NCBI GenBank assembly: GCA_910588685.1 | Contig: CAJUPX010000002.1 | Span: 62,001-126,000, forward strand | DNA length: 64,000 nt | Reading direction: 5' to 3' | Source of the DNA: an uncultured Christensenellaceae bacterium | GTDB taxonomy: Bacteria > Bacillota > Clostridia > Christensenellales > Borkfalkiaceae | Part shown: one piece after another, positions 25,837 through 34,950 of the stretch | How the letters are laid out: each line of letters opens with the position of its first letter | Position numbering within the stretch: the first letter of the stretch is position 1 | Program-made: the position numbers and the translations under genes | Notes under the pieces: generated by a model | Seen by the model: the letters and a program-made list of their open reading frames with translations, nothing else | What the model was told of the DNA's origin: nothing | Databases searched by the model: none

Positions 25837-27064
25837 TATTTTCTCCCTTTTTTACAAACGCCGTTACAAAAAAGCCCGCGCCGAGTGAAATATGCGGCAA
25901 AAACTGCAATCCGTACCCAGTTTTTACGTGCGCAAGCGGACTATCGGGTATTTCAAGAGAAAACTCAGTATTGCTTTTTAAAAAATTATAAACTATACTG
26001 TCGTTTTCCTCGGGCAAAACCGAGCAGGTTGAATAGTACAGTTTTCCGCCTTTTTTTACGTAAGCTGCGCAGTTTTGCAGTATTTTAAGCTGAATTTTAT
26101 TTAATTCTTCTATATCTCTCTCTTTGCGGAAAAGCTTTATATCGGGATTTTCGTTAATAACGCCCGTACCCGAACACGGCACGTCGCAGAGCACGGCGTC
26201 GAATTTTCCTGCAAATTCCGCGTTATATTCCGAGCTATCGGCTTGCACGGCGGTTATGTTTTTAACGCCCATTCTCACGGAATAAGCCTTGATTAGACCA
26301 ACTCTGTGCGCGTGCAGCTCGCAAGCCGTAATATCTTTAAATTTTTTTGAAAGCAGAACAGCCTTGCCTCCGGGCGCGGAGCACGCGTCCAAAAGGCGTT
26401 CGCCCGCGCATATTACTGAACAAATAGCAATAGAGCCGACCGACTGAAAGGTATAATCGCCCTCAAAAAACGCTCCGTCGCGAACGAAATTTTTGAATAT
26501 ATACGCATTGTTGAACGGCGTTCCGACGCAGGGCTTATCCAGATATTTTTCTGCGTTTTTTTCAAAACGCACGCATATTCCGTTGCTCTCGGCGAGCAGT
26601 ATTTTTTCCGCGTCCGATTTATAACTGCGCCTCAGTCTTTTAACAAGCCACAGGGGCGCGCTGCACATAACCGAAATTCTTTCGTCGGTTTTCTGCGGCT
26701 CAGGCGGCAGTTTATATGTTCGCAAAAAAGCGTTTACAAATCCCGCCGCGCCGCTCTTACCCAACTTCTTTGTAAGCTCCACAGCGTAATCGACTACCAT
26801 ATAATCGTGTTTTCGCATAAACTCCAACATATACAGAGCGATTTTTAATATAATTTTAACCGCAGCTTTGGGCGCTTTTTGCGTATTTGCGCTGATAATA
26901 TAGTCTAAATAAATATCCTTTTCTAAAACGCCGTAGCATATTTTTACCGTCCGCGCCTTATTTAAAGGTTCTACAGCCGTTTCGGCGACGGACTGTTTTA
27001 AGTATTTGCCCCCGCAATATACCTTGTTTAATATTAAATAGGGGTCGGTGAGCGGATTATTCAA
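25829..27064 (-). CDS. rsmB: 16S rRNA (cytosine-967-C5)-methyltransferase
   Basis: 411 residues. An N-terminal NusB-like RNA-binding domain (1-120) and a Rossmann methyltransferase domain. SAM-binding LLDACSAPGGKAVLLSKK (224-241), then the two cysteines of the m5C reaction in CDVPCSGTGV (Cys297) and YYSTCSVLPEEND (catalytic Cys347). Its ATG overlaps fmt by 8 bases. Slightly shorter than the usual 430-450 residues, with all motifs present. Confidence 0.93.
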   Translation of the reverse strand: MNNPLTDPYLILNKVYCGGKYLKQSVAETAVEPLNKARTVKICYGVLEKDIYLDYIISANTQKAPKAAVKIILKIALYMLEFMRKHDYMVVDYAVELTKKLGKSGAAGFVNAFLRTYKLPPEPQKTDERISVMCSAPLWLVKRLRRSYKSDAEKILLAESNGICVRFEKNAEKYLDKPCVGTPFNNAYIFKNFVRDGAFFEGDYTFQSVGSIAICSVICAGERLLDACSAPGGKAVLLSKKFKDITACELHAHRVGLIKAYSVRMGVKNITAVQADSSEYNAEFAGKFDAVLCDVPCSGTGVINENPDIKLFRKERDIEELNKIQLKILQNCAAYVKKGGKLYYSTCSVLPEENDSIVYNFLKSNTEFSLEIPDSPLAHVKTGYGLQFLPHISLGAGFFVTAFVKKGENNE

Positions 27065-27977
27065 GAATATCGCCCGCCTTTATCTTTCTGCCGTTTACTG
27101 CGTCGGCGGCGCGCATTCTCTTGCCTCCGAAAAGCTGCAACTCGGTTATACTCACCGCGCCTTCGCCGCAGCGCACTACTACGCCGCGCTTGTCCGCTGA
27201 AATTACCTCTCCGCATTTTCCCGCCGGTTGCGCAGGAGCAAGCTCGGCGTTAAATAAATTTAAGTTTTCGCCGTTGAGCATACAAAACGCCGCAGGCTCC
27301 GGACTGAACGCCTTTATCTTTCTAAAAACCGTCTGCGCGCTTTGGTTAAAATCTATTTTACAGTCGGGTTTATTAATCTTTTTACAGTACGTCGCTTTAT
27401 TATTGTCCTGCACCAACAACTGCGCGTTTCCCGCTTCAAGGTATCCGACCGCCTCCACCGCCGCCGCCGCGCCGAGGTCGGACAGCTTTTCAGTAAGCTC
27501 GCCGCAGGTCATATTGCCGATTTCGCAGCGTTTGACGAGCAGCATATCACCGGTGTCGAGCGAAAGCTCGGTTTTCATAACGGTTACGCCCGTGTGCGTC
27601 TTGCCTGCGAGTACCGCCGCCTGTACGGGCGACGCGCCGCGGAATTCGGGCAGAAGCGAGGCGTGTATGTTCCACACTCCGCTTTTAAAGCAGTTTAACA
27701 CCTCCTGCGTGAGTAATTGACCGTAAGCGCAGGTTATCATTATATCTGCGTTTAACGCCGTAAGTTCGGTGACGTTTTCCCTTATTTTTTTAAATTCATA
27801 CACAGGAAGCCCGCGCTCCGACGCAAACTTTTTTACCGGCGTAGGCGTTAAAATTTGCTTTCTGCCCATAGGTTTGTCCGGCTGGGTTATAACAGCTATT
27901 ACGTTTTTACCCGCTTTTAAAAGAGCGTTTAACGCAGGCACGGCAAACTCCGGAGAGCCCGCAAAAACTATTTTCAT
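27057..27977 (-). CDS. fmt: Methionyl-tRNA formyltransferase
   Basis: Formylates initiator Met-tRNA. 306 residues from the ATG at 27977: MKIVFAGSPEFAVPAL, then TQPDKPMGRK, WNIHASLLPEFRGASPVQAA (folate and catalytic Asn-His), and LDTGDMLL with the catalytic Asp; a C-terminal OB-like domain follows. A GTG at 27992 would add five residues, but GGAGG at 27989-27985 lies within them, so the ATG is the true start. That ATG overlaps the def stop region. Confidence 0.95.
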   Translation of the reverse strand: MKIVFAGSPEFAVPALNALLKAGKNVIAVITQPDKPMGRKQILTPTPVKKFASERGLPVYEFKKIRENVTELTALNADIMITCAYGQLLTQEVLNCFKSGVWNIHASLLPEFRGASPVQAAVLAGKTHTGVTVMKTELSLDTGDMLLVKRCEIGNMTCGELTEKLSDLGAAAAVEAVGYLEAGNAQLLVQDNNKATYCKKINKPDCKIDFNQSAQTVFRKIKAFSPEPAAFCMLNGENLNLFNAELAPAQPAGKCGEVISADKRGVVVRCGEGAVSITELQLFGGKRMRAADAVNGRKIKAGDILE

Positions 27978-27978
27978 A

Positions 27979-28443
27979 TCAGTCCTCCGCACTTATATCG
28001 TACAGCTCGTCGGCTTTGTCGGTATAGAGAATGCCGTCGAGATGGTCGAGCTCGTGGCAGACCGCGCGGGCAAAAAAGCCCTCGGCTGTGAGCTTGTGCT
28101 TTTTACCGAATCTGTCGCGGTACTCGGCTTTGACCTTGTAAGGACGGCGTACCGTACCCTGCTTTCCTTTAACCGAAAGGCAGCCCTCGGGACCGACCTG
28201 TTCGCCCTTTTCAAAGGTTATTTCGGGGTTCACAAGCTCAAAAAAGCCCTCCTCCACGTCGATAACAACAACGCGCAGGGATACGCCTATCTGCGGCGCG
28301 GCAAGCCCCGCGCCCTGCTCGGCGCGTACGGTCTGTTTCATATCGTCCAAAAGCGACCACAGCTCGGCGTTAAAAGATTTAACCTCCGAACATTTTTGTC
28401 TTAAAACAGGCTCTCCCGCCTGCACCACAAAACGCTGCGACAT
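27979..28443 (-). CDS. def: Peptide deformylase
   Basis: Removes the N-formyl group from nascent proteins. The protein has 154 residues. Three motifs bind the metal and substrate: GAGLAAPQIG (44-53), EGCLS with metal ligand Cys88, and HELDH with His130, Glu131 and His134. Coupled to fmt, whose ribosome binding site lies in its last codons. Preceded by the TIR-LRR gene rather than by priA. Confidence 0.96.
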   Translation of the reverse strand: MSQRFVVQAGEPVLRQKCSEVKSFNAELWSLLDDMKQTVRAEQGAGLAAPQIGVSLRVVVIDVEEGFFELVNPEITFEKGEQVGPEGCLSVKGKQGTVRRPYKVKAEYRDRFGKKHKLTAEGFFARAVCHELDHLDGILYTDKADELYDISAED

Positions 28444-28460
28444 ATATTTACTCCTTATTT

Positions 28461-30641
28461 TTAAGATGGTTTAATTGTTCCGTCCGAACATATTATTTTT
28501 ACATCCCTTAATTCTTCAGGCACTTTATTTGCCACGGAAGGATAACCGTCCCTTAAAACGCATTCTATCTCCATTGTTTTGTCATCGATTTCCAAAATTT
28601 CAATTTTGTCAAAGATATATGCACCATCGTCTTCATCCATCTCTGACAATAGGTCTTCTAATTCATCCCTTTGCTTATATAACGCTTCCATCTCTCTGTT
28701 TAAATACTCAGCATACCACTTTGCCGAATGTTCCCAAAGCTCGTACCATTGAAGGGCTGTGCCTGAAAAATAAATACAATTCAGTTTATTGCAGCCTTTG
28801 AAAGCATCGGGAGAAATATATGCAACCGTAGTAGGAATGTATATTTCTTCTAAGTTTTCACAGTCTTTAAAGCATTCGGAACATATTCCCGCAACACCTT
28901 TTTTTAAATTAACTTTGCTTATTTTATTGACACCAAAAAGCTCTTTTAAATTTGAAAGATTGCCGTCCGCTACCGTAACTTCTTTTATATAGCACTCTTT
29001 AAACGCGCCTTTACCAATCACAATTGTATCTGACAAATATACCGTACTAAAAAGCCGTCCGTAGGAGTTATTGCAGTACTCATCAAATTTTATAGCAGTC
29101 GTTAAAATCGCCCGCAAATACACACAGTAGTCAAAGGCATATTGACGTATTTCCGTTTTATCAGGCAGAAAAACAAGATGCATATTGCTGTTAAAAAACG
29201 CATTATCGCATATAATGCAAACGCTTGGGGGTAAAAACAAAAAATTGATTTTTTTGCAGTTTTCAAAAGCGCCGCTGCCTATTACGTTAATCCCCTTAAA
29301 AACATTATTTGCCTGAGCCGCGCAAAATAGATTATACAGCGACCCGAAATTTAAATCATCAGTGAGTTTTTTAAATCTTTTTCGGTAATAATCATAAACA
29401 TCGCCGCTATCCGACTTATCTTCATCAAGCCTGTATACGTTGTATTTTTCGTCGAGCAAAAGCAGTAAAATGTCTTCCTGACTATACTCAAGATCTTTTA
29501 AAATTGACGCTATTTTACCGTCGTTCTGCATATGCAAAGAAAACTGTTCGCACCAATCCCAGTTTATGGGTGCACGGATAATTTCTTTATTTTTTTTGCC
29601 GCACAAGACTCCGTTCAAGTCGTAATATACAGGATTTTCCCTATCCACCGTAATTCTTTCAAGAATTTCAGCATCGTTAAAATATTCTTCAAATACGGTT
29701 TCAGACTGTATATCCGTAACCGTTTTAGGAATATCTATTTTTTTAACGTGGTTCGGCAACATATTTCCGTCTATCGAAACGACTGGGATATTGTCTATAA
29801 ATTCAGGAATAACCACATCCGTTGAATTGCCGATATATCGAGTTATATACCATTTTTTCGGTTCCTCGGGTTCAGGCTCCAAACTAAAAAAATTTTCACG
29901 CATCATTTCTTCAAACTCGAAATGTTTTTTTGCCTCTTCCAAGCTTAAATGCCTATCGTCGCGTACAACCGTACCGCTTAAATTCGCGTCGTAAACGACC
30001 GAAAAATATTCACCTAATTTTTTAATACGTACGTCATCATTCCAAAAATAATGAACCAATGATGTATTTTTTTGAGGGAAAAACTTTACAAGAATATTCA
30101 ACTTTTCTGATGAAATCCCCTTTTTAAATAATTCCTCCAAATTATACTTTTTAAAAATTGATAGTGCTGAGGGAGTATCGGGGTTAAGCGCAACGGAAAA
30201 CCAAAATTTTTTTAATTTTTTAACAAGCTTGATTTCTTTAAATACAGCGGAAGATAACAGCAAATTTTCACTCAAATAGAACAAAACGCCTGCGCAATTC
30301 TTATCTTCAAGATGTACCCCTGCATCTTTAACCCAACTTTCACCGAATTTCAACCCCTCGTCATACCAGAAGCGCACGCGCGTTTTTGAATTATACATAA
30401 AATACGCCAAATCGCGATAAACTTTTTTCGCATCTTTATGCGAATACGAGATAAAAATATACTTATCTGTGCTGTCTTCCTTGGGAACATACGCCGGAAT
30501 ACACGCTTTTAATACGGCTTTTTCCTCTCGGGTAAGCGACTCTACGTTTACAACCTCGTTTTCAATAAAAGCTTTTATTTTAGACAGCTTTTCTTCGGAG
30601 GAAAAATCATCCCAATTTTTATACTCCTGATACAAGCTCAT
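28461..30641 (-). CDS. TIR-domain protein with C-terminal leucine-rich repeats, 726 aa
   Basis: An N-terminal helical segment (1-58) precedes a TIR domain at about 60-160: YIFISYSHKDAKKVYRDLA, then RFWYDEGLKFGESW (box 2-like), then LSENLLLSSAVFKEIKLV. Glu136 sits where bacterial and plant TIR NADases carry the catalytic glutamate (S-x3-S-x-x-F/W-x2-E). Residues about 440-620 are BspA-type leucine-rich repeats (GSGAFENCKKINFLFLPPSV, GKGAFKECYIKEVTVADG, CFKDCENLEEIYIPTTV, AFKGCNKLNCIYFSG). A predicted coiled coil (AEYLNREMEALYKQRDELED) and a small tail domain close the protein. No signal peptide, so it is cytosolic. It lies 25 bases after priA and 17 before def on the same strand, with a good GAGGTGG site, so it is transcribed with the housekeeping operon. 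Possible roles are NAD-cleaving defence effector or signalling scaffold; unproven. Confidence 0.85.
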   Translation of the reverse strand: MSLYQEYKNWDDFSSEEKLSKIKAFIENEVVNVESLTREEKAVLKACIPAYVPKEDSTDKYIFISYSHKDAKKVYRDLAYFMYNSKTRVRFWYDEGLKFGESWVKDAGVHLEDKNCAGVLFYLSENLLLSSAVFKEIKLVKKLKKFWFSVALNPDTPSALSIFKKYNLEELFKKGISSEKLNILVKFFPQKNTSLVHYFWNDDVRIKKLGEYFSVVYDANLSGTVVRDDRHLSLEEAKKHFEFEEMMRENFFSLEPEPEEPKKWYITRYIGNSTDVVIPEFIDNIPVVSIDGNMLPNHVKKIDIPKTVTDIQSETVFEEYFNDAEILERITVDRENPVYYDLNGVLCGKKNKEIIRAPINWDWCEQFSLHMQNDGKIASILKDLEYSQEDILLLLLDEKYNVYRLDEDKSDSGDVYDYYRKRFKKLTDDLNFGSLYNLFCAAQANNVFKGINVIGSGAFENCKKINFLFLPPSVCIICDNAFFNSNMHLVFLPDKTEIRQYAFDYCVYLRAILTTAIKFDEYCNNSYGRLFSTVYLSDTIVIGKGAFKECYIKEVTVADGNLSNLKELFGVNKISKVNLKKGVAGICSECFKDCENLEEIYIPTTVAYISPDAFKGCNKLNCIYFSGTALQWYELWEHSAKWYAEYLNREMEALYKQRDELEDLLSEMDEDDGAYIFDKIEILEIDDKTMEIECVLRDGYPSVANKVPEELRDVKIICSDGTIKPS

Positions 30642-30666
30642 ATTTCCACCTCGGTATAATTTATTA

Positions 30667-32838
30667 TCAACTCAAATTCGCGGGATTTTCCTCAACGTAT
30701 ACAAGAACGGCGGGGGTTGAGCAGGCTGACGCAATATCGTAAATTTTTTGGAGCAGTGCGCGGCTTTTAAGGCGCATAAGCACTTGATAGCGGTATTTGC
30801 CCTGTATCTTTTTAATCGGCGAGTGCATTCTGCCAGAAAAGATAAACTCAGACGGGTTGTCCTCTCTCAGCTTTTCGGTTTTTTCGTACACTTCCCGCAG
30901 CGCCTCTACAGCCCTGTCGTTGTCGCCGCCCGTGACCATCACGCGGCAAATAAGCGAAAACGGCGGAAAAAAGGTTGTTTTTCTCACGCTGACTTCGTTT
31001 TTAAAAAAGCCGTCGTAATCGTAAGCAACCGCATACCTCAGAATATAATTCTCGGGACTGTACGTCTGCAAAACCACTTTGCCCTTTTCCTCGGCGCGCC
31101 CGCTTCTGCCCGCAACCTGTGTTATAAGCTGAAAAGTGCGCTCGCCGCTGCGGTAGTCGGCAAACTGCAAACTCATATCCGCGTCGAGAATGCCTACAAG
31201 CGTAACCGACGGGAAATCGTGCCCCTTTGCAATCATCTGGGTACCGACCAGAATATCCGCCTCTTTCTGCGCAAATTTGTGCAAAACCTTGTAGTGTCCG
31301 TCTTTACCAGAAACAGTGTCGTTATCCATTCTCAATATACGCGCGGCGGGAAAAAGCGCGTTCAAGTCCGACACAACGCGCTGCGTGCCCGTACCGCTGT
31401 AACGAATATGCACGCCGCCGCACTCCGGACACGCGGCGGGCACCTTATATTTTGCGCCGCAGTAATGGCACTTCAAACAGTTTTCTTCACTGTGATAGGT
31501 GAGCGTAACGTCGCAGCTTTCGCACTTGGCCGCATAACCGCAGTCCCGGCAAATTATTTTTTGCGAATAACCGCGTCTGTTGAGAAATATTATAGCCTGG
31601 TTGCCGCTTTTCAGCGTTTTGTCAAGCTCCTCCCTTAAAGCCGCCGAAAAAGCCGAATTGTTTCCGCGCTTGACTTCTCTGCGCATATCCGAAATAATAA
31701 TTTCGGGCATAGGTTTTTTATTTATTCTGTCTTTAAGCGTGATTAGATTATACCGCCCCGTATCGGCTTGCAGATAGCTCTCCACAGACGGAGTAGCGCT
31801 GCCTAACACAAGCTTACAGCCGTTATATTCGGCGCGGATTTTGGCTATTTCAACCGTGGAATATCTCGGTGCGGTTTCCGAAACGTATGATAAATCGTGT
31901 TCTTCGTCTATGATTATGACGCCGAGATTTTCAAGCGGGGCAAACACTGCGCTCCTTGCGCCTATGGCTATTTTAGCCTCGCCCGAACGCAGCCGCCACC
32001 ACTCGTCAAACCTTTCGCCCGCGGAAAGACCGCTGTGCAGAATTGCAGCCTCGCCCCTGAAACGAGCGCGGAGCTGCGCAAGCATCTGCGGAGTCAGCGA
32101 AATTTCAGGAACCAAAAAAATTGCCGTTTTGCCGAGTTTGAGCTGGTTTGCTATAAGTTGTAAATATATCTCGGTTTTGCCGCTGCCCGTAACGCCGTGG
32201 ATAAGGTGTACGCGCTTATCAGTGTTTTCAATACTTTCAATCGCAGCGTTTTGCGCGGGAGTAAGCGTTTTGAACTCTCCGCTTCCGTCCACTTCGGAAA
32301 AGGGGTTGCGTATTATACGCCGCTCTTCTGATATTATTGCGCCCTTTTGCAAAAGCGAATTAACCGCCCCCCTGCCGAATTGTTGACAGAGCTCGGTATA
32401 ACCGTATTCGCCTGCGCCCTTTAAAAACTCTAACGCTTCCGCCTGTTTTCTTGCCGTTTTTGAGATTGGTGCGTCAGTATTATTGATTTTAACGTACTTT
32501 TTATAAATCTCGCGCACCTTTCCCAAACGCATTTCCGAAGGCAAAAACAGCCTGAGCGCGGCGGCTTTGGGAACTCTGTAGCGTGAAGAAATGCGCTCCA
32601 TCAACGAAAAACATTCGGGAACGAGCGCAGGTAATTCTTCAAATACTTCCTTTACGGGCTTAACCTTTTCAGGCGGGATAGAGCAGTTTGGGCTGACGTC
32701 TATTACAAACCCCTCTATAACCCTGCCGCCGAACGGCACTTTTACCCTGCTGCCCGTCTTTAAACCGTCGGGACAGGAGTATTCAAATATTTTGTCCACT
32801 TGACTGTGGGCTATGTCTACGATAACTTCGGCGTACAC
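30667..32838 (-). CDS. priA: Primosomal protein N', replication restart helicase
   Basis: 723 residues. N-terminal 3'-DNA-binding domain (1-105), winged helix, then helicase core with Walker A GVTGSGKT (215-222), DEEH (311-314) and GSATPS. The zinc-binding insert has CRDCGYAAKCESC and CLKCHYCGAKYKVPAACPECGG, eight cysteines in four pairs. Restart motifs IAKGHDFPSVTLVGILDAD and TQVAGRSGRA follow. Gene order rpoZ-priA is standard except that coaBC is missing between them. Confidence 0.96.
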   Translation of the reverse strand: MYAEVIVDIAHSQVDKIFEYSCPDGLKTGSRVKVPFGGRVIEGFVIDVSPNCSIPPEKVKPVKEVFEELPALVPECFSLMERISSRYRVPKAAALRLFLPSEMRLGKVREIYKKYVKINNTDAPISKTARKQAEALEFLKGAGEYGYTELCQQFGRGAVNSLLQKGAIISEERRIIRNPFSEVDGSGEFKTLTPAQNAAIESIENTDKRVHLIHGVTGSGKTEIYLQLIANQLKLGKTAIFLVPEISLTPQMLAQLRARFRGEAAILHSGLSAGERFDEWWRLRSGEAKIAIGARSAVFAPLENLGVIIIDEEHDLSYVSETAPRYSTVEIAKIRAEYNGCKLVLGSATPSVESYLQADTGRYNLITLKDRINKKPMPEIIISDMRREVKRGNNSAFSAALREELDKTLKSGNQAIIFLNRRGYSQKIICRDCGYAAKCESCDVTLTYHSEENCLKCHYCGAKYKVPAACPECGGVHIRYSGTGTQRVVSDLNALFPAARILRMDNDTVSGKDGHYKVLHKFAQKEADILVGTQMIAKGHDFPSVTLVGILDADMSLQFADYRSGERTFQLITQVAGRSGRAEEKGKVVLQTYSPENYILRYAVAYDYDGFFKNEVSVRKTTFFPPFSLICRVMVTGGDNDRAVEALREVYEKTEKLREDNPSEFIFSGRMHSPIKKIQGKYRYQVLMRLKSRALLQKIYDIASACSTPAVLVYVEENPANLS

Positions 32839-32847
32839 GAAAAAGCG

Positions 32848-33063
32848 TTAGTCCTTAACGCATTTGATTTTTCCGTCGGCTATCTCGCGGCTTGCAATGG
32901 CAAGCTCTTTTATAACCTGATTGCCGGTAAGAGTGCCTGCGCTCTGCTCCAGAATCTGCCTTGCGCGCTTTGACGCAACAACGCAAAGGCAATAGCGGGA
33001 AACGGACTGTCCGTCCGTGCCGAGCTGCTCTATAAGCGTATCAACGGGGGGATTGTTTATCAT
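32848..33063 (-). CDS. rpoZ: RNA polymerase omega subunit
   Basis: 71 residues beginning MINNPPVDTLIEQL, with SRYCLCVVASKRARQI and NQVIKELAIASREIADGKIK, the conserved omega core (R-Y-x-L-V/C, AKRARQ and the K-A-x-x-E-I-A-x-G-K helix). Placed between gmk and priA as in other Firmicutes. Confidence 0.93.
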   Translation of the reverse strand: MINNPPVDTLIEQLGTDGQSVSRYCLCVVASKRARQILEQSAGTLTGNQVIKELAIASREIADGKIKCVKD

Positions 33064-33086
33064 AAATTACTCCTTTTACCCTTAAC

Positions 33087-33635
33087 TCAATTGCGGGCTT
33101 TTATTATATTTTCTATATCCTTAACTGTTTTTTCCAAATCGTCGTTTATAACCACGAAATCGTAGCTGTCGCGCTTTGAAAGCTCGTAATCCAGCCTTGC
33201 AAGCCTTTCTCCTATCTGCTCTTCGCTTTCCGAACCGCGCTTAATAAGGCGGGCTTTAAGCTCTGCTCTATCCGGAGGAAGCACCATAATGAGCAGGGCT
33301 TCCGGGTACGCGTTTTTTACCTGCAACGCGCCGTCAACTTCGATTTCGAGTATTACGTTGTCCGTTTTAAGTTTTTCTTCAACAAATTTGCGCGGCGTGC
33401 CGTAATAATTTTCAAAGTGCCGGCTATGCTCTAAAAAACCGCCGTTTTCAAGCATTTCATTAAATTTTTCTTTTGAGATAAAGAAATACGAAACGCCGTC
33501 CGTTTCGCCTTTTCTCGGACTCCGGGTCGTGCAGGATACGCTCAGCGCAAACCCGCCGCGGCTCAGAAGGCGCTCGATTATCGTGCCCTTGCCTACGCCG
33601 GACGGTCCGGATAAAATTATTAACGAATTTTTCAT
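33087..33635 (-). CDS. gmk: Guanylate kinase
   Basis: Phosphorylates GMP/dGMP. 182 residues with the P-loop LSGPSGVGKGT (7-17), the GMP-binding SVSCTTRSPRKGETDGVSY region, and FLEHSRHFENYYGTPRKFVEE, plus the lid with GSESEEQIGERL. Starts 2 bases after yicC ends. Confidence 0.96.
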   Translation of the reverse strand: MKNSLIILSGPSGVGKGTIIERLLSRGGFALSVSCTTRSPRKGETDGVSYFFISKEKFNEMLENGGFLEHSRHFENYYGTPRKFVEEKLKTDNVILEIEVDGALQVKNAYPEALLIMVLPPDRAELKARLIKRGSESEEQIGERLARLDYELSKRDSYDFVVINDDLEKTVKDIENIIKARN

Positions 33636-33637
33636 AT

Positions 33638-34513
33638 TTACTCCACGTTCTGAACCTGCTCGCGCACTTTTTCTATTTCGTTTTTGAGTGCAAGCCCTAA
33701 TCTCGTTATCTCTATATCGTTGGATTTAGAACATATAGTGTTGGTTTCACGGTTAAATTCCTGAACGAGAAAATCAAGCTTTCTGCCAACAAGCGTTTCT
33801 TTGCAAATCCCGCGGAATTGCGCTATGTGCGAATGCAGTCGGGTAAGCTCCTCGTCTATATTGCTCTTGTCCGTAAATACGGCGACCTCGGTTAAAAGTC
33901 TGCCTTCGTCAACTTCAACGCCCTCTAAAACCGTTTTAATACGCGCCTCTAACTTTGCCCTGTAAGCCTGCGCAACGAGCGGAGCGCGCTCCTCAACGCA
34001 TTTTACAAGATTTTCTATAACGTCCATACGCGAAAGCATATCCGCTTTTAACTTCTCGCCTTCTGCAAGCCGCATTTTATTGAGTTTTTCAAGCGCTTCG
34101 TCAAGAGCCTTTGTCAACGCCTCAACAAGCGCGTCGTCGGCAGACGAAACGTCGTCCGTTTTAATTACTTCGGGATACCGCAGTACGTTTATAACCGACA
34201 AATCGTCCTGAACGTCCGGAAAGAGCTGTTTTATTCGTTTTGCCGCATTTACGTACGAGCGGGCAACGCCCTCGTCAACATAAAACTCCCGCTCTTTTTC
34301 ACGCTTATCGGAAAAAGAAACGAATATATCCGCGTGCCCGCGCGTAAGACGCGAACGGAGCGCGGAACGTATACTCTCCTCCTGTGCGGAAAATATGCGC
34401 GGACACTTAATGTTTGCATCGAGATAGCGGTTGTTCACCGTTTTAATCTCAACGGAAAGTTCTATTCCGTCCGTCTTATATTCACCCCTGCCGAAACCGG
34501 TCATACTGTACAT
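33638..34513 (-). CDS. yicC: YicC-family endoribonuclease
   Basis: 291 residues from the ATG at 34513: MYSMTGFGRGEYK is the family start, followed by EIKTVNNRYLDANIKCPR, and ends in the conserved DUF1732 block with LVGRKLDFLVQEFNRETNTICSKSNDIEIT. E. coli YicC is an endoribonuclease implicated in small-RNA turnover. A GTG at 34522 also opens the frame, but AGGTG at 34524-34520 is the ribosome binding site for the ATG. First gene of the long operon. Confidence 0.92.
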   Translation of the reverse strand: MYSMTGFGRGEYKTDGIELSVEIKTVNNRYLDANIKCPRIFSAQEESIRSALRSRLTRGHADIFVSFSDKREKEREFYVDEGVARSYVNAAKRIKQLFPDVQDDLSVINVLRYPEVIKTDDVSSADDALVEALTKALDEALEKLNKMRLAEGEKLKADMLSRMDVIENLVKCVEERAPLVAQAYRAKLEARIKTVLEGVEVDEGRLLTEVAVFTDKSNIDEELTRLHSHIAQFRGICKETLVGRKLDFLVQEFNRETNTICSKSNDIEITRLGLALKNEIEKVREQVQNVE

Positions 34514-34546
34514 AATTTGCACCTGTGTAAAATTATCAGTAGTAAT

Positions 34547-34575
34547 ATTATAACAGCTAATTTTTCAAAAAACAA
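34547..34575 (-). promoter_or_regulatory. Promoter of the yicC-gmk-rpoZ-priA operon
   Basis: Minus strand TTGTTT (34575-34570), a 17-base spacer, perfect TATAAT (34552-34547) with an upstream extended TG. It lies 34 bases before the yicC ATG. Confidence 0.8.
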
Positions 34576-34605
34576 GCGGATACGCATTTTTTACGGCGAT
34601 AATTT

Positions 34606-34634
34606 ACGGCGTAAGCAATTTATGCTTACGCCGT
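34606..34634. terminator. Hairpin after the zinc-ribbon gene
   Basis: 12-base perfect stem, arms 34606-34617 and 34623-34634, ATTTA loop, just past the stop of the 65-aa gene. The run of T after it on the minus strand is weak. Confidence 0.55.
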
Positions 34635-34641
34635 TAAGTAT

Positions 34642-34839
34642 TTATTTACAGCCCCGGCAGTTTGCGCAGTGGCCGCTGCATTTTTTAGTTGCTTTGCCGG
34701 TTGCCGAGTACATACGCCCGCAAAAACTGCGTTCGGCTTTTCCGCCGCAAACGGGACATATTACCGGCTCGTCGTACTTTTTTACAAGCTCTTCAAAGGT
34801 TTTATCACACTTTTTGCAAACGTACTGTAACAGGGGCAT
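34642..34839 (-). CDS. FmdB-family zinc-ribbon protein, 65 aa
   Basis: Starts MPLLQYVCKKCDKTFEELV, with a CxxC pair at 8-11 and a second in ICPVCGGKAERSF: the FmdB putative regulator fold. The C-terminal end CSGHCANCRGCK adds four more cysteines, which may hold another metal. Role in gene regulation is only presumed for the family. Own ribosome binding site AAGGAGAACGG before the ATG. Confidence 0.85.
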   Translation of the reverse strand: MPLLQYVCKKCDKTFEELVKKYDEPVICPVCGGKAERSFCGRMYSATGKATKKCSGHCANCRGCK

Positions 34840-34950
34840 ACCGTTCTCCTTACGCCATTATTATAGTACTTTATATTTTACTTTGCAAGCGTTAAACTTT
34901 TAAAAGCAAAATTATTTACGGTGCAAAATATCGGTAAAAATCCGTAAAAA

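Noticed and set aside
28461..30641. A complete multi-gene TIR defence operon
   Set aside because: The neighbours on both sides are housekeeping genes (priA and def); no sensor, nuclease or cyclase partner is adjacent.
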